Positions 18,347-28,821 of a DNA stretch of 64,000 bases are shown piece after piece (within the stretch, counting starts at the first letter, position 1; every line of letters starts with the position of its first letter). The notes under the pieces were generated by a model. That model saw only the letters and a list, made by a program, of their open reading frames with translations, did no database searches and was not told where the DNA came from. Position numbers and translations under genes: made by a program. Source of the DNA: Flavobacterium sp. FEMGT703F (GTDB lineage Bacteria > Bacteroidota > Bacteroidia > Flavobacteriales > Flavobacteriaceae); the NCBI GenBank assembly GCA_002786385.1, contig PGCN01000008.1, forward strand, positions 221,658-285,657, given 5' to 3'.

Positions 18347-19702
18347 ATGAAAGTAGGCATCCACAGTATTGCATTTGATATTCCACAATTATATTTACCG
18401 ATAACCACCTTAGCCGAAGCCAGAAATATTGAGGCCGACAAACTCATCAAAGGTTTAGGATTACTAAAAATGAGCTTTCCTGATGTACACCAAGATGTAG
18501 TAACCATGGCTTCTAATGCGGCTTTGAAACTCATCCGTCAAGAAAATATTAAGCCGAATGAAATCAGCCGAATTTATGTAGGTACCGAAAGTGGCGTAGA
18601 CAGTTCGAAACCTGTTGGCTCTTACGTTTTGTCTAATTTAGAAAGTGTTTTGGGTGAAGGCAGTTTTAGAAATTGTGACGTAGTTGATCTGACTTTTGCC
18701 TGTATAGGTGCTGTAGATGCCTTGCAAAATTGCTTGGATTACATTCGACTTAATCCTACCAAGAAAGCCATTGTTATTGCTTCTGATAATGCCAAATACG
18801 ATTTGAACTCAACCGGAGAATACACCCAAGGCGCCGGTGCTATAGCGATGTTAATTACCGCAAATCCTAACATCCTGAGTTTTTCAAACGCTGTTGGAGT
18901 AGCTACTGAAGGCGTATTCGATTTCTTTAAACCAAGAAGAGCCGTCAGTAAAGCCACAATAACAACATCAGACAAAAATCCGGAATGGCAAGGTGTATTG
19001 GAAAATGAAATTGCGATTTACAAAGAGCAACCGGTTTTCGACGGTCAATATTCCAACCAATGTTATATCAATCGCATTACGGAAGCCTACGAACACTTTA
19101 AAACAGAGAGTGAACAACAAGGAAAGATTTACGAAAATTGGACGAACATCCTAATGCATCTTCCCTACTGTTTCCAAGGCAGAAGAACCTTTATTGAAAT
19201 ATTTGCTAAAGAAAATCCGGAGCTGTTAGCGGTACAAATTGGCGAAACGGATAAGGATAAACTAAAAGCGTTGGCTAAAAGTTCTGAATACCTCAGCTTG
19301 GTACAGGCAAAAATCCAACCCTCCGAAATAGCTTCCGGGCAAGTTGGTAACATCTACACCGGTTCGATTTTCTTAGGGATGTTATCTACTTTGTGCTATC
19401 ATTACCAACAAAAAACCAATTTGGCCCATCAAAAATTAGGGTTTATTGCTTACGGCAGCGGTTCAAAATCCAAAGTATTCGAAGCTGAAGTGGCAACCGA
19501 ATGGCAATCGGCTATTGCCAAAGTAAAACTATTTGAAGCGTTGGAAGCTTGTCAAGCGATAGATTTCCCAACTTACGAAAAACTCCATAAAAAGGAATTG
19601 AAAACCGCAGTGATTCAACCGAGTGAAGAATTTTATTTAGACAGCATTGAAAAAGAAAATCCGGTCTTGGTTGGCGCGAGATATTATAAATACGGTTTAT
19701 AA
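18347..19702 (+). CDS. mvaS: hydroxymethylglutaryl-CoA synthase
   Basis: 451 residues from the ATG at 18347 (MKVGIHSIAFDIPQLYLP). An in-frame ATG at 18302 would put a poor hydrophobic extension in front and would lie upstream of the candidate -7 box. HMG-CoA synthase features: GTESGVDSSKP with a catalytic-region glutamate, the nucleophile C119 in DLTFACIGAVDAL, ASDNAKY, GAGAIAML, an HLPYCFQG-type histidine motif, and a GNIYTGS segment before the C-terminus. It condenses acetyl-CoA with acetoacetyl-CoA. Flavobacteria make isoprenoids by the mevalonate pathway, so this is the expected biosynthetic enzyme. No other mevalonate gene is in the window. Confidence 0.93.
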   Translation: MKVGIHSIAFDIPQLYLPITTLAEARNIEADKLIKGLGLLKMSFPDVHQDVVTMASNAALKLIRQENIKPNEISRIYVGTESGVDSSKPVGSYVLSNLESVLGEGSFRNCDVVDLTFACIGAVDALQNCLDYIRLNPTKKAIVIASDNAKYDLNSTGEYTQGAGAIAMLITANPNILSFSNAVGVATEGVFDFFKPRRAVSKATITTSDKNPEWQGVLENEIAIYKEQPVFDGQYSNQCYINRITEAYEHFKTESEQQGKIYENWTNILMHLPYCFQGRRTFIEIFAKENPELLAVQIGETDKDKLKALAKSSEYLSLVQAKIQPSEIASGQVGNIYTGSIFLGMLSTLCYHYQQKTNLAHQKLGFIAYGSGSKSKVFEAEVATEWQSAIAKVKLFEALEACQAIDFPTYEKLHKKELKTAVIQPSEEFYLDSIEKENPVLVGARYYKYGL

Positions 19703-19711
19703 ACCATAAAC

Positions 19712-21247
19712 TTAACCCAACCATCCGTCTCTATCCAAACTGCGGTACTGAATGGCTTCGGCTATGTGATTGGATTTTACTACTTCTGATGCTTCTAAAT
19801 CAGCTATTGTTCTCGAAACTTTTAAAATACGGTCATACGCCCTGGCCGACAAATTCAATCGCTCCATGGCCGTTTTTAATAATTGCAACGAACTGTCGTC
19901 CAGCGCACAATAGGTTCGAATTTGTTTCGTAGTCATTTGCGCGTTGTAGTGAATAGTTGAATATTGCTCAAATCGCTTGGACTGAATTTCACGGGCTTTC
20001 GTTACGCGTTCCCGAATCAAAACACTGCTTTCAGCCGGTCGGGTTTCGGTGAGTTTTTCAAACGGTACAGGCGTCACTTCAATATGAATATCGATTCGGT
20101 CCAACAATGGCCCGGAAATCTTACTCAAATACCGTTGCATCTCGGCTGGAGAAGAACTGACCGGCGCATCAGGATCGTTAAAATAACCACCCGGACTCGG
20201 ATTCATGCTCGCCACCAACATAAAAGACGACGGATAAGTTATGGTGAATTTGGCTCGGGAAATCGTTACTTCACGGTCTTCCAATGGTTGTCGCATCACT
20301 TCCAACACTTCTCTTTTAAACTCTGGCAACTCATCTAAAAACAAGACGCCGTTGTGCGCTAAAGAAATTTCGCCCGGTTGCGGATAACTGCCGCCACCAA
20401 CTAGTGAAACACTGCTCGCCGTGTGGTGCGGACTCCGAAAAGGCCGTTGATTCAATAATCCGACATCTTTGATTTTTCCGGCTACACTGTGTATTTTGGT
20501 GGTTTCCAAAGCTTCATTTAATGTCATTGGCGGTAAAATACTTGGCAATCGTTTGGCTAACATGGTTTTTCCGGAACCCGGTGGTCCGATGAGAATGATA
20601 TTATGCCCGCCAGCCGCTGCAATTTCCATACAGCGTTTGATACTTTCTTGTCCTTTAACATCAGCAAAATCAAACTCCGGGAAATCTAAGGTTTTATAAA
20701 ACTCTTCGTGGGTATCTATTTTGGTGGGTTCGAGCGTGCCTTTGCCTTCAAAAAAATCGATGACTTGCAATACATTTTCCACACCATAAACGTCTAAACC
20801 GTCAACGATAGCGGCTTCTTTTACATTTTGTATCGGTAGAAAAAAACCTTTAAACCCTTCTTCTTTGGCTTTGATGGCAATGGATAACGCGCCTTTGATG
20901 GGTTGCAAACTTCCGTCTAATGACAACTCACCCATGATGACATATTGGTCCACTTCTGTAGCATTGATTTGATTGGAAGCCGATAAAATCCCAACCGCCA
21001 AAGTCAAATCGTAAGCAGAACCTTCCTTTCGCAAATCGGCAGGCGCTAAATTGACGGTAATCTTCTTTCCGGGAAATTCGTAACCGTTATTTTTCAAAGC
21101 GGCGGCTATTCGGTAACTACTCTCTTTGATGGCATTATCCGGCAAACCTACCAAATGGTACCCGATTCCTTTATCGATATTGACTTCTACTGTAATTGTT
21201 GTGGCTTCCACTCCAAAAACAGCGCTTCCAAAAACTTTTACTAACAT
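19712..21247 (-). CDS. comM: YifB/ComM-type Mg chelatase-like AAA+ ATPase
   Basis: 511 residues. The N-terminal part ([22 protein letters not shown] and [10 protein letters not shown]) is the Lon-like S5 fold typical of the family. A magnesium-chelatase-like AAA+ core follows, with Walker A GPPGSGKT (221-228) and Walker B VLFLDE (301-306), then the ARPAES-type insert and a C-terminal helical lid with the [18 protein letters not shown] motif. ComM in gamma-proteobacteria drives branch migration during natural transformation; the role in Bacteroidota is inferred from homology. It converges on mvaS with 9 nt between the stops, so no separate terminator is seen. Confidence 0.93.
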   Translation of the reverse strand: MLVKVFGSAVFGVEATTITVEVNIDKGIGYHLVGLPDNAIKESSYRIAAALKNNGYEFPGKKITVNLAPADLRKEGSAYDLTLAVGILSASNQINATEVDQYVIMGELSLDGSLQPIKGALSIAIKAKEEGFKGFFLPIQNVKEAAIVDGLDVYGVENVLQVIDFFEGKGTLEPTKIDTHEEFYKTLDFPEFDFADVKGQESIKRCMEIAAAGGHNIILIGPPGSGKTMLAKRLPSILPPMTLNEALETTKIHSVAGKIKDVGLLNQRPFRSPHHTASSVSLVGGGSYPQPGEISLAHNGVLFLDELPEFKREVLEVMRQPLEDREVTISRAKFTITYPSSFMLVASMNPSPGGYFNDPDAPVSSSPAEMQRYLSKISGPLLDRIDIHIEVTPVPFEKLTETRPAESSVLIRERVTKAREIQSKRFEQYSTIHYNAQMTTKQIRTYCALDDSSLQLLKTAMERLNLSARAYDRILKVSRTIADLEASEVVKSNHIAEAIQYRSLDRDGWLG

Positions 21248-21317
21248 ATCTTACATTTATAAAATAAAAATAGTAAAATAATTACAATAAAAGATTTTTT
21301 TGTAAGAATTAAGAAGT

Positions 21318-22223
21318 TTACTGTAGATTATCGCTCATTAACTCGCTCTTGTTTTTGGCGTAGTCATAGCCTTTGTGCCACCAATCTTTCATTTTGTCTT
21401 TATTGAAAATCAGCGCGTTATCTGTTAACTGCGTTGGTGTGTAGTATAAATTGAGTTTGGCATCTTTGTTTTTGGCTGCCAATTTACCAATGGTGATGTC
21501 GTGTTTTTCTACTTGTGTCAATAAGGTTTGAAACAAATCAATCATCAGCGAAAACGGATTGCGTCCAATCTTTTTCGGACGCGTTTGCACTTCGGTTTCC
21601 AATACTATCACATCCACCTCAGTAGCACCACGCTTTATCGCTTCACGAATCGGTACCAAACTCGAAAAACCGCCATCACCGTATTCATAACCGTTTTTAG
21701 TCACCAAAGACATAAACGGAATATAATTACATGAAATCCATATCCATTCGCAAAACTCCTCGTATTCAAAGTCTTTTATGGATTTGTACTCTACTTCATT
21801 CTTAGATAAATTCGTCACCGTTACAACTACTTCGCAAGCCGTTGACTTGAGCAATGCAAATTCGGATATAGTAAAGTTTTCTTTGATGTATTCCAACAGT
21901 TTATGGCTTTCTCCAAAGGTTCTTTTGCCTTTGACAAATTGTTTGATCACATTCCAATGATTGATAGAAACGGTTTCGTTAGGCGTATTTTTGTTTTTAA
22001 CCACAAACGGACTAACATCAAAAATACTGCGCATGTTCACATTAGAATAGATGTTGTAAATCTTATTGACTTCGCCCAGTGCCAAATGCGGAATCAACAA
22101 ACTTCCGGTAGAACTTCCGATAAGAATATCGTATTCACAACCATTTTCCTGCATCAGGTATTGCGCAACGCCACCGGCAAATGCACCTTTACTTCCGCCA
22201 CCTGAAATCACTAATGCTCTCAT
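21318..22223 (-). CDS. patatin-like phospholipase
   Basis: 301 residues. Patatin dyad: the oxyanion glycine run SGGGSKG (7-13), GSSTG with nucleophile S38, and D183 in YGDGGF. A soluble single-domain acyl hydrolase. Its start overlaps the stop of the upstream M1 peptidase gene by 4 nt, so the two are translationally coupled and co-transcribed behind an acyltransferase 3 gene. Members hydrolyse phospholipids or acylglycerols; the substrate is not readable. No signal peptide is visible. Confidence 0.9.
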   Translation of the reverse strand: MRALVISGGGSKGAFAGGVAQYLMQENGCEYDILIGSSTGSLLIPHLALGEVNKIYNIYSNVNMRSIFDVSPFVVKNKNTPNETVSINHWNVIKQFVKGKRTFGESHKLLEYIKENFTISEFALLKSTACEVVVTVTNLSKNEVEYKSIKDFEYEEFCEWIWISCNYIPFMSLVTKNGYEYGDGGFSSLVPIREAIKRGATEVDVIVLETEVQTRPKKIGRNPFSLMIDLFQTLLTQVEKHDITIGKLAAKNKDAKLNLYYTPTQLTDNALIFNKDKMKDWWHKGYDYAKNKSELMSDNLQ

Positions 22224-24286
22224 GCCTTTTCACTTAACAATTTTTGCAATTGAATCTCTTCGCTCTCCGATAAAGAAGGTAGAATCGATTGAAACAAGTC
22301 GGCATAACCCTCTTTTTTGAGCAACTGTCGAATTTTATCCCGACCAAACTTGCTGAACTGCCATTTGTGATGTACCGTTGCATTGACCAGATTTCTCAAC
22401 ACCGCTGAGTCTTTCGGATTGATTGACAATGCATTTGTAATGGCGTTTTGACGAACCGAACTTTCGAAAGTCGGTGCTGTATAAGCAACTAACTCTGAAT
22501 ACAACGACTCATTGTTTTGATTGTCCGCAGAAAGCAACGCAAAAGTGAGGTACATGATGCGTAAACTTTTGTCGTTGCCACCTATCCAATGTTGCGCTTT
22601 CTCCAAATATTTGGCTTGATTTTCAGGAAACGTTTTCCAAAGCGTCATAAAGGCAATTTCTCGGGTATCATAAGAGGCATCGTCTAATAAAGTTTCATAC
22701 GAAGATTGAAAAGACACCGGGATTTCTCCTGTAAACTCTGCTACTGCCTGACGCACTTTAACATCATTGGTTTGCAATGCGAGTGACAATAACTCCGCCT
22801 TTTCAGCAAAAGGAACGTCTTTCAGTTGGTATAGAATTTCGGTTTTTATCGGATAAAAAACATCGGATTGCAACAATTCTGTGTAGCGCTGTTGGTTTTC
22901 AGTTAATACTTTTTTACGCAACTGTTGGGTTTCAAAAAGTTGCTGTATAAAGCTGTTTTTCTTTAACAATGCATTGGCTTCCTCGGTTTGAAAATGATAG
23001 TCTTCCAACCAGTTCTTCTTGAATTTTTCCGTATCGAAATTCGGTGCCGCTTTTTTTATTTCTGCCAGAAAATCATCGGTTTCGACATTCTTAAATTGGT
23101 ACTTTTTCAAATACGATTTCACTGCTTTTTGAAATAGTTTTGGTCCGATGGCTTCTCGAATAGTATGCAACGCCCAAGCCCCTTTTTGGTAAAACGACAG
23201 TGAACTGGCTTTTTCGTTCAGTATCGGAATGGTATCGGTTTTAGCAGCATTGCGCAATTGCAAAGACGTTCGGTACAATTGATGGTAAAAATAATCGTCT
23301 CCAAAAACCGCTCGCTCGGCCAATAAAGCATAATAAGTAGCAAATCCTTCCTGCAGCCAATGATGCTTTCCGGATTTAGCGGTAACCACATCGCCAAACC
23401 ATTGGTGCGCCAACTCGTGTGCATTGACATTCACATAATTTCTATCGTTAAATCCAATGTCGTCCACCACATAATCTTGGGCAAAAATGGTACACGAAGT
23501 ATTTTCCATACCGGCGTACAAAAAGTCTTCTACCGGAATTTGCTTGTACACTTGCCAAGGGTATTTGAATCCGATTTCTTTTTCTAAGTAATCAAAGATT
23601 TGCTTCGAATAGCGGTAAGTAGCGTCGAACTTGGCAGTGTCTTTCGGCTGGATAAAAAACTGCAACGGCAACCCTGATTTTGAAGCAATAACTTTGTTCC
23701 TGAAATCTCCTATCACAAGCGCTACCAAATAAGAGCTCATCGGTTTTTGCATATGGTACAACCACGACTTAAAATGTTGATCAACCGGCATGCTCTTTTG
23801 AAGTACACCGTTAGCAATAGCTACAAAATTTTTTGGACTGATAACTTGAAGATTGAAAACGACTTTTTCGTTCACATCGTCAAAGCTCGGCATCCAATGA
23901 CTGGTATATTTTCCTTGCCCTTGTGTCCAAATCTGAGCGGTTTCGCCTTGTCCGGTGAAATACATCGTTTGCTTTGGAAAGGCTGTATAGCTGAAACTGA
24001 CACTGTTATTTCCTTTCTTGAAACCTTCAAACAGTAGTAATTCTTTTTTATTACTTTTAAAATTAACCGGTTTATTGTTAATCTTCACCTTACTGAAATT
24101 CATGTCTTTAGCATCAATACGGATAGTATCAATGGGCTGTAAAACCTTAAAGTGATACACTACCGCGCCTACTACCTTCTTCAAATGATGATCGGGTGCT
24201 ACGATGGAATGGCATTTAGTAAAGTCGACCTTCGCGGTTTGCTGAGACCAAGAAATAAAAGAAAAAAGAAGTAGTAAATATTTCAT
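22220..24286 (-). CDS. M1 family aminopeptidase, secreted
   Basis: 688 residues. Signal peptide MKYLLLLFSFISWSQ. The N-terminal beta-saddle is followed by the substrate motif AGMEN (258-262), the zinc site HELAHQWFG (290-298) with catalytic E291, and the third ligand E313 in LQEGFATY. A HEAT-like helical C-terminal half of about 300 residues follows. It is a zinc-dependent aminopeptidase in the periplasm or at the cell surface, likely supplying amino acids from peptides. It sits between an acyltransferase gene (21-nt gap) and the overlapping patatin gene. Confidence 0.93.
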   Translation of the reverse strand: MKYLLLLFSFISWSQQTAKVDFTKCHSIVAPDHHLKKVVGAVVYHFKVLQPIDTIRIDAKDMNFSKVKINNKPVNFKSNKKELLLFEGFKKGNNSVSFSYTAFPKQTMYFTGQGETAQIWTQGQGKYTSHWMPSFDDVNEKVVFNLQVISPKNFVAIANGVLQKSMPVDQHFKSWLYHMQKPMSSYLVALVIGDFRNKVIASKSGLPLQFFIQPKDTAKFDATYRYSKQIFDYLEKEIGFKYPWQVYKQIPVEDFLYAGMENTSCTIFAQDYVVDDIGFNDRNYVNVNAHELAHQWFGDVVTAKSGKHHWLQEGFATYYALLAERAVFGDDYFYHQLYRTSLQLRNAAKTDTIPILNEKASSLSFYQKGAWALHTIREAIGPKLFQKAVKSYLKKYQFKNVETDDFLAEIKKAAPNFDTEKFKKNWLEDYHFQTEEANALLKKNSFIQQLFETQQLRKKVLTENQQRYTELLQSDVFYPIKTEILYQLKDVPFAEKAELLSLALQTNDVKVRQAVAEFTGEIPVSFQSSYETLLDDASYDTREIAFMTLWKTFPENQAKYLEKAQHWIGGNDKSLRIMYLTFALLSADNQNNESLYSELVAYTAPTFESSVRQNAITNALSINPKDSAVLRNLVNATVHHKWQFSKFGRDKIRQLLKKEGYADLFQSILPSLSESEEIQLQKLLSEKA

Positions 24287-24307
24287 TGTAAACCGATTTC
24301 TGTTTGC

Positions 24308-25360
24308 TTAACTGATTTTATCTTTCCATTTGGCAATGGGTTTTTCAATGATTATCCACGATAAATAACTCACCAAAATCACACAACCCGTTTGGACTAC
24401 AAACTCTATGTAGGAGAAATGACCTTGAGTAGCCGGGGTTTCTATATGCAATCGCGAAAGTACTGCGGTCCAATACCTTGGAAAAACATTGTGGTATAAA
24501 TATACTCCATAACTGATTAAGCCGATAAAACTTAACATTTTGTTTTCTAAAATTCGAGTTACCAAATAACTTTGCTGATTGAATCTACAATAGGCTATTA
24601 AGGCTACAGCGACAAGGGAAACTAACAACCTATCCGAGTAAACCGGTAACGGCAATACAAAATAATGCACAAAAATTAAGACTAAGGAAAGTACTGCTAA
24701 CACATTGACAGTTTTGACAAAAGCGGTTTGCCATTCCGGTCGCTTTAATTCTACATAAGCCAATAAAGCGCCGATACCGAAGGCATTAATACACGAAATG
24801 GTCAACACATAAGTAATTCCGTCAATAAACAAAGGCGACAATGTTCCGACTATAATGGTAAGGGTTAGTAAACTAAGAATTCGGTTTCTAAAAAGCACCA
24901 ACACCAAAAAAGGCCAAACCAAGTAAAATTGTTCTTCTACAGCTAAAGACCACAAATGCGCCAAACAGCCAAACCATTTGCCTTCAAAGTAGACCAGAAA
25001 ATTAGAACCGTAAAAAAAGTACCAAAGGAAATTTTCCCTAAAACTATTGCCTACAATCCCGTCATTGATATACAAAATGAACAGCAACAAATAGTAAATC
25101 GGGAAAATGCGAAGACTACGTCGAATAACAAAACTCTTAATCAATTGAAAAGCAGTAGCGGTATTGTTTTCGATTTTGGTGACACCGTTTAGTAAAATTC
25201 TGGAAATCAGATAACCACTCAACACAAAGAAAATATCTACCCCAAAATGGCCAATCGGCATGATTTTCAAAAAATGATCAGCCGGAAAGCGATGATAAAC
25301 AATAACCATCAAAACCGCAATAGCTCTTATTCCGTTGAGACCGGAGATGTGTTTGATCAT
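24308..25360 (-). CDS. acyltransferase 3 family membrane protein (OafA-like)
   Basis: 350 residues with about ten hydrophobic helices. The opening ISGLNGIRAIAVLMVIVYH with the catalytic histidine, GVDIFFVLSGYLI and the RRSLRIFPIYYLLL segment are diagnostic for acyltransferase 3. Such proteins move acyl groups onto surface glycans or peptidoglycan from the inner membrane. There is no SGNH extension, so it is the membrane-only form. First gene of the run with the M1 peptidase and patatin; the shared pathway, if any, is not evident. Confidence 0.9.
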   Translation of the reverse strand: MIKHISGLNGIRAIAVLMVIVYHRFPADHFLKIMPIGHFGVDIFFVLSGYLISRILLNGVTKIENNTATAFQLIKSFVIRRSLRIFPIYYLLLFILYINDGIVGNSFRENFLWYFFYGSNFLVYFEGKWFGCLAHLWSLAVEEQFYLVWPFLVLVLFRNRILSLLTLTIIVGTLSPLFIDGITYVLTISCINAFGIGALLAYVELKRPEWQTAFVKTVNVLAVLSLVLIFVHYFVLPLPVYSDRLLVSLVAVALIAYCRFNQQSYLVTRILENKMLSFIGLISYGVYLYHNVFPRYWTAVLSRLHIETPATQGHFSYIEFVVQTGCVILVSYLSWIIIEKPIAKWKDKIS

Positions 25361-25446
25361 AAAAAATGATTTCAGTTTTACTGTTGTAAATAACGAAAAA
25401 TATTCCCCAAATTCATAATGAATCGAAAATGAAATTTCAGATAATG

Positions 25447-25454
25447 TATTTTTG
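25447..25454 (+). promoter_or_regulatory. candidate -7 box for recG
   Basis: TATTTTTG, a full TAnnTTTG match, lies 35 nt upstream of the ATG at 25490. The -33 region lacks a TTG. Confidence 0.35.
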
Positions 25455-25489
25455 AACTATCTTCGCTATGGCTTTGCTAAACCAATTAT

Positions 25490-27598
25490 ATGTCGGTTAA
25501 CCTTCTTCAAACTCCTATCGAATACCTAAAAGGCGTCGGACCGCAACGAGGCGAATTGTTGCGCAAAGAGTTGGGTATTCACCGCTATGAAGATTTGCTG
25601 AATTTTTATCCGAATCGCTACATCGACAGAACGCGTTATTACCAAATTAAAGAGCTGAATAACAATCCCGCCGAAGTACAAATTATTGGGAAAGTCGTTC
25701 ACCTCAAAACAGTCGAATTCGGCAAAGGCAAAAAACGATTGGTTGCGGTTTTTACCGACAATACCGGTCAATTGGAACTCAACTGGTTCCAAGGTCACAA
25801 ATGGATTCGGGATTCACTCAAACTCAATACGCCATATGTCATTTTCGGAAAAGTGACTAATTTTAACGGGCAATACAGTATGGCGCATCCGGAAATGGAA
25901 TTGTATCAAGAACACCAACAAAGCCTGCGCTCGTCTATGCAACCCGTTTATCCTTCTACGGAAACCCTTACCAACAGAGGTGTTTCCAATAGGGTAATCA
26001 ACAAAATGATGCAACAGGTATTTTTGGAAACCCAAGGCCTGTTTGTAGAAACCTTACCGCAAAATCTTTTAGAGGAATTAAAGATGATTCCCAAAAGCGC
26101 TGCACTGTTCAACATCCATTTTCCGAAAAGTCCGGAGCTGTTGGCCAAAGCGCAATTCCGATTAAAATTTGAAGAATTGTTCTTCATCCAACTGCAACTC
26201 ATTACCAAAAACCTTGTTCGCAAACACAAAATCAAAGGACATCCGTTTACTGTAGTTGGCGAACATTTTAATAATTTCTACAAAAATCATTTGCCGTTTG
26301 AGTTGACCAATGCCCAAAAAAAGGTACTGAAGGAAATCCGAAACGACATGGGAACCAACGCCCAAATGAACCGCTTATTGCAAGGCGATGTTGGCTCCGG
26401 GAAAACCATAGTCGCCTTAATGGCGATGCTGATTGCTTTGGACAACGGCTTTCAAAGTTGTTTGATGGCACCGACGGAAATTTTAGCCAACCAACATTTC
26501 AATGGGTTAACCGAATTGGCCAAAGGCCTCAACATCAATATCAAATTACTCACCGGTTCGACCAAAACTGCTGAACGAAAAATCATTCACGAGGAGTTAG
26601 AAAACGGCAGTTTGCATATCATAATCGGAACGCACGCACTTTTGGAAGACAAAGTACAATTCCACAATTTAGGTTTGGCTATAATCGATGAGCAGCATCG
26701 TTTTGGTGTAGAACAACGCTCAAAATTGTGGCAAAAAAACGAAATTCCGCCGCATATCTTGGTCATGACCGCTACGCCTATTCCGCGCACCTTAGCCATG
26801 AGTTTGTATGGCGATTTGGATATTTCGGTTATAGACGAATTACCGCCGGGCCGAAAACCCATTCAAACTGTACATCGCTACGACAGCAACCGATTGAAAG
26901 TTTGGAAATTCATTAAAGATGAAATCGCTAAAGGCCGCCAAATATATATAGTCTATCCTTTAATTCAAGAAAGTGAAACAATGGATTATAAAGATTTGAT
27001 GGACGGCTACGAAAGTATATCACGGGATTTTCCGTTACCGCACTACAGCATTTCGATGGTACACGGCAAAATGAAACCAGCCGATAAAGATGCTGAAATG
27101 AAACGCTTCGCCGAAGGCAAAACCAACATTATGATTGCCACTACGGTAATTGAAGTGGGCGTAAATGTGCCCAATGCCAGCGTGATGATTATAGAAAGTG
27201 CCGAACGTTTCGGTTTATCGCAATTGCATCAGCTTAGAGGTCGTGTTGGTCGCGGAGCGGAACAGAGTTATTGTATTTTAATGACTTCGTTCAAATTGTC
27301 TAACGACAGTAAAATTCGTCTGGAAACCATGTGCAAAACCAATGACGGATTCGAGATCGCGGAAGTCGATTTAAAATTGCGCGGTCCCGGAGATATCATG
27401 GGGAAACAACAAAGCGGTGTGTTGAATTTACAAATCGCCGATTTGGTCAAAGACAAAGAAATTCTGCTATTGGCGCGACATGAAGCGATGAAATTGCTCA
27501 AAAAAGATCCTTCAATGTCCTTGCCGGAACACCAAACGCTCCGTTCGGTTTATATCGAATTAACCAAAAAGAAAAATATTTGGAATTACATCAGTTAA
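25490..27598 (+). CDS. recG: ATP-dependent DNA helicase RecG
   Basis: 702 residues. The N-terminal wedge/OB domain begins with TPIEYLKGVGPQRGELLRKE and contains the YQIKEL-to-AVFTDNTGQLELNWF region. The helicase core has motif I GDVGSGKT (299-306), DEQH (400-403), TATPIPRT, and the C-terminal lobe ATTVIEVGVNVPNA and QLRGRVGRG, ending with the TRG-like region and FEIAEVDLKLRGPGDI. It remodels stalled forks and Holliday junctions in the cytoplasm. Length and motif order are normal. It is a single gene. Confidence 0.96.
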   Translation: MSVNLLQTPIEYLKGVGPQRGELLRKELGIHRYEDLLNFYPNRYIDRTRYYQIKELNNNPAEVQIIGKVVHLKTVEFGKGKKRLVAVFTDNTGQLELNWFQGHKWIRDSLKLNTPYVIFGKVTNFNGQYSMAHPEMELYQEHQQSLRSSMQPVYPSTETLTNRGVSNRVINKMMQQVFLETQGLFVETLPQNLLEELKMIPKSAALFNIHFPKSPELLAKAQFRLKFEELFFIQLQLITKNLVRKHKIKGHPFTVVGEHFNNFYKNHLPFELTNAQKKVLKEIRNDMGTNAQMNRLLQGDVGSGKTIVALMAMLIALDNGFQSCLMAPTEILANQHFNGLTELAKGLNINIKLLTGSTKTAERKIIHEELENGSLHIIIGTHALLEDKVQFHNLGLAIIDEQHRFGVEQRSKLWQKNEIPPHILVMTATPIPRTLAMSLYGDLDISVIDELPPGRKPIQTVHRYDSNRLKVWKFIKDEIAKGRQIYIVYPLIQESETMDYKDLMDGYESISRDFPLPHYSISMVHGKMKPADKDAEMKRFAEGKTNIMIATTVIEVGVNVPNASVMIIESAERFGLSQLHQLRGRVGRGAEQSYCILMTSFKLSNDSKIRLETMCKTNDGFEIAEVDLKLRGPGDIMGKQQSGVLNLQIADLVKDKEILLLARHEAMKLLKKDPSMSLPEHQTLRSVYIELTKKKNIWNYIS

Positions 27599-27663
27599 TG
27601 GATAGTTGTACCTACAACTGTTAAATAAATTCTAAGGCTACCGCGGTTTCCGTGTGTAAAAAG

Positions 27664-27671
27664 TAACTTTG
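27664..27671 (+). promoter_or_regulatory. candidate -7 box for the RND efflux operon
   Basis: TAACTTTG fits TAnnTTTG and ends 37 nt upstream of the adaptor ATG at 27709. No clear -33 element was found. Confidence 0.4.
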
Positions 27672-27708
27672 CCGACACAACTAACTTCAACAATTACCTT
27701 TCTTTTAC

Positions 27709-28767
27709 ATGAAAATAAAAAACTTAGTCATCGCCATTATAGTCATTGCCCTGGGCGGAATGATAGCCTTCAGAATCACCAAAAACAAAGCGGAAAACGA
27801 CAATGGAAACGATAAAAACGGCAAAAAACCGGCCACTCCGGTTACTTTTTATGTGGTGAAAGGGCAGGATTTCTCGAATACCATTTCACTTTCCGGTTCC
27901 ATTGAAGCCAATGAGCAAATTGAAATTAGAAGCGAAGTATCCGGCATAGTAGAAAACATCGCTTTCACTGAAGGTAGCTCTGTCAGTAAAGGACAAGTAT
28001 TATTCAAAGTGAATGATATCGAACTTCGTGCACAACTGGCTCAAGCCAAAACCAAAGAAAGTCTGGCTTCCGAAAACGAAAGAAGAGCCAAATTGTTGCT
28101 GCAAAAAGAAGCCATCAGCCAAGAAGAATACGACATCGCCAGCGCTGATTATCGCACCGCCAAAGCACAAACACAATTGATTCAAGCACAAATCGGAAAA
28201 ACCACCGTGCGAGCGCCTTTCTCGGGAAAAATCGGATTGCGCAGTATTTCGCCGGGAACGTATGTTACACCCACTACATTAATTGCAAAGTTAGTCAGTA
28301 CCAATCCATTAAAAATCACTTTCTCTATACCTGAAAAATACGCTACAGAGATTAGTAAAAATAACACCATAACGTTTACGGTTCCAAATGTAAAAGAAAC
28401 CTTTACAGCCAAAATTTACGCCTTAGAGCCTGCCATTGAAGCCACAACCAGAACTTTGCAAATCAGAGCTTTTACCGATAATTCGAACGGAAAATTATTA
28501 CCGGGCACTTTTGCCAACATCGAATTACCGCTGAAAAACATCAAAGACGCTATCATCATTCCTACGGAAGCGATTGTGCCGATTCAAGATGGCAAAAAAG
28601 TTTTTATCGCTAACCATGGTAAAGCCAAAGAAGTAAAAGTCGAAACCTTAACCCGAACCGATAAAGATGTAGTCATTACTTCCGGTCTGAAAATCGGAGA
28701 TACCGTCTTAACCTCCGGCGTAATGTCGTTAAAAGACGAAGCCGACATTAAAATAATGGTCAAATAA
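27709..28767 (+). CDS. RND efflux periplasmic adaptor (membrane fusion protein)
   Basis: 352 residues. A single N-terminal hydrophobic segment (about 5-22) acts as anchor or signal. The mature chain shows the lipoyl half-motifs around GSIEANEQIEIRSEVSG and TTVRAPFSGKIGL, an alpha-helical hairpin between them, a beta-barrel and a membrane-proximal domain with TSGLKIGDTVLTSG near the end. It links the inner-membrane pump to the outer-membrane channel. First gene of a three-gene operon whose next gene starts 54 nt on. No cysteine lipobox is visible. Confidence 0.93.
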   Translation: MKIKNLVIAIIVIALGGMIAFRITKNKAENDNGNDKNGKKPATPVTFYVVKGQDFSNTISLSGSIEANEQIEIRSEVSGIVENIAFTEGSSVSKGQVLFKVNDIELRAQLAQAKTKESLASENERRAKLLLQKEAISQEEYDIASADYRTAKAQTQLIQAQIGKTTVRAPFSGKIGLRSISPGTYVTPTTLIAKLVSTNPLKITFSIPEKYATEISKNNTITFTVPNVKETFTAKIYALEPAIEATTRTLQIRAFTDNSNGKLLPGTFANIELPLKNIKDAIIIPTEAIVPIQDGKKVFIANHGKAKEVKVETLTRTDKDVVITSGLKIGDTVLTSGVMSLKDEADIKIMVK

Positions 28768-28786
28768 TTTTAGCATTTCAATTCCC

Positions 28787-28821
28787 AAATCTGAAATCTG
28801 AAATCTAAAATCTGAAATCAA
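28787..28821. repeat. 5 x 7 bp tandem repeat directly before the pump start codon
   Basis: AAATCTG, AAATCTG, AAATCTA, AAATCTG and AAATCAA run without gaps from 28787 to 28821, and the ATG of the RND pump is at 28822. The array lies inside the operon, where the ribosome would contact the leader. Confidence 0.85.

Noticed and set aside
28787..28821. A CRISPR-like array
   Set aside because: Units are 7 bp without spacers; no CRISPR repeat-spacer pattern or cas gene occurs anywhere in the window.
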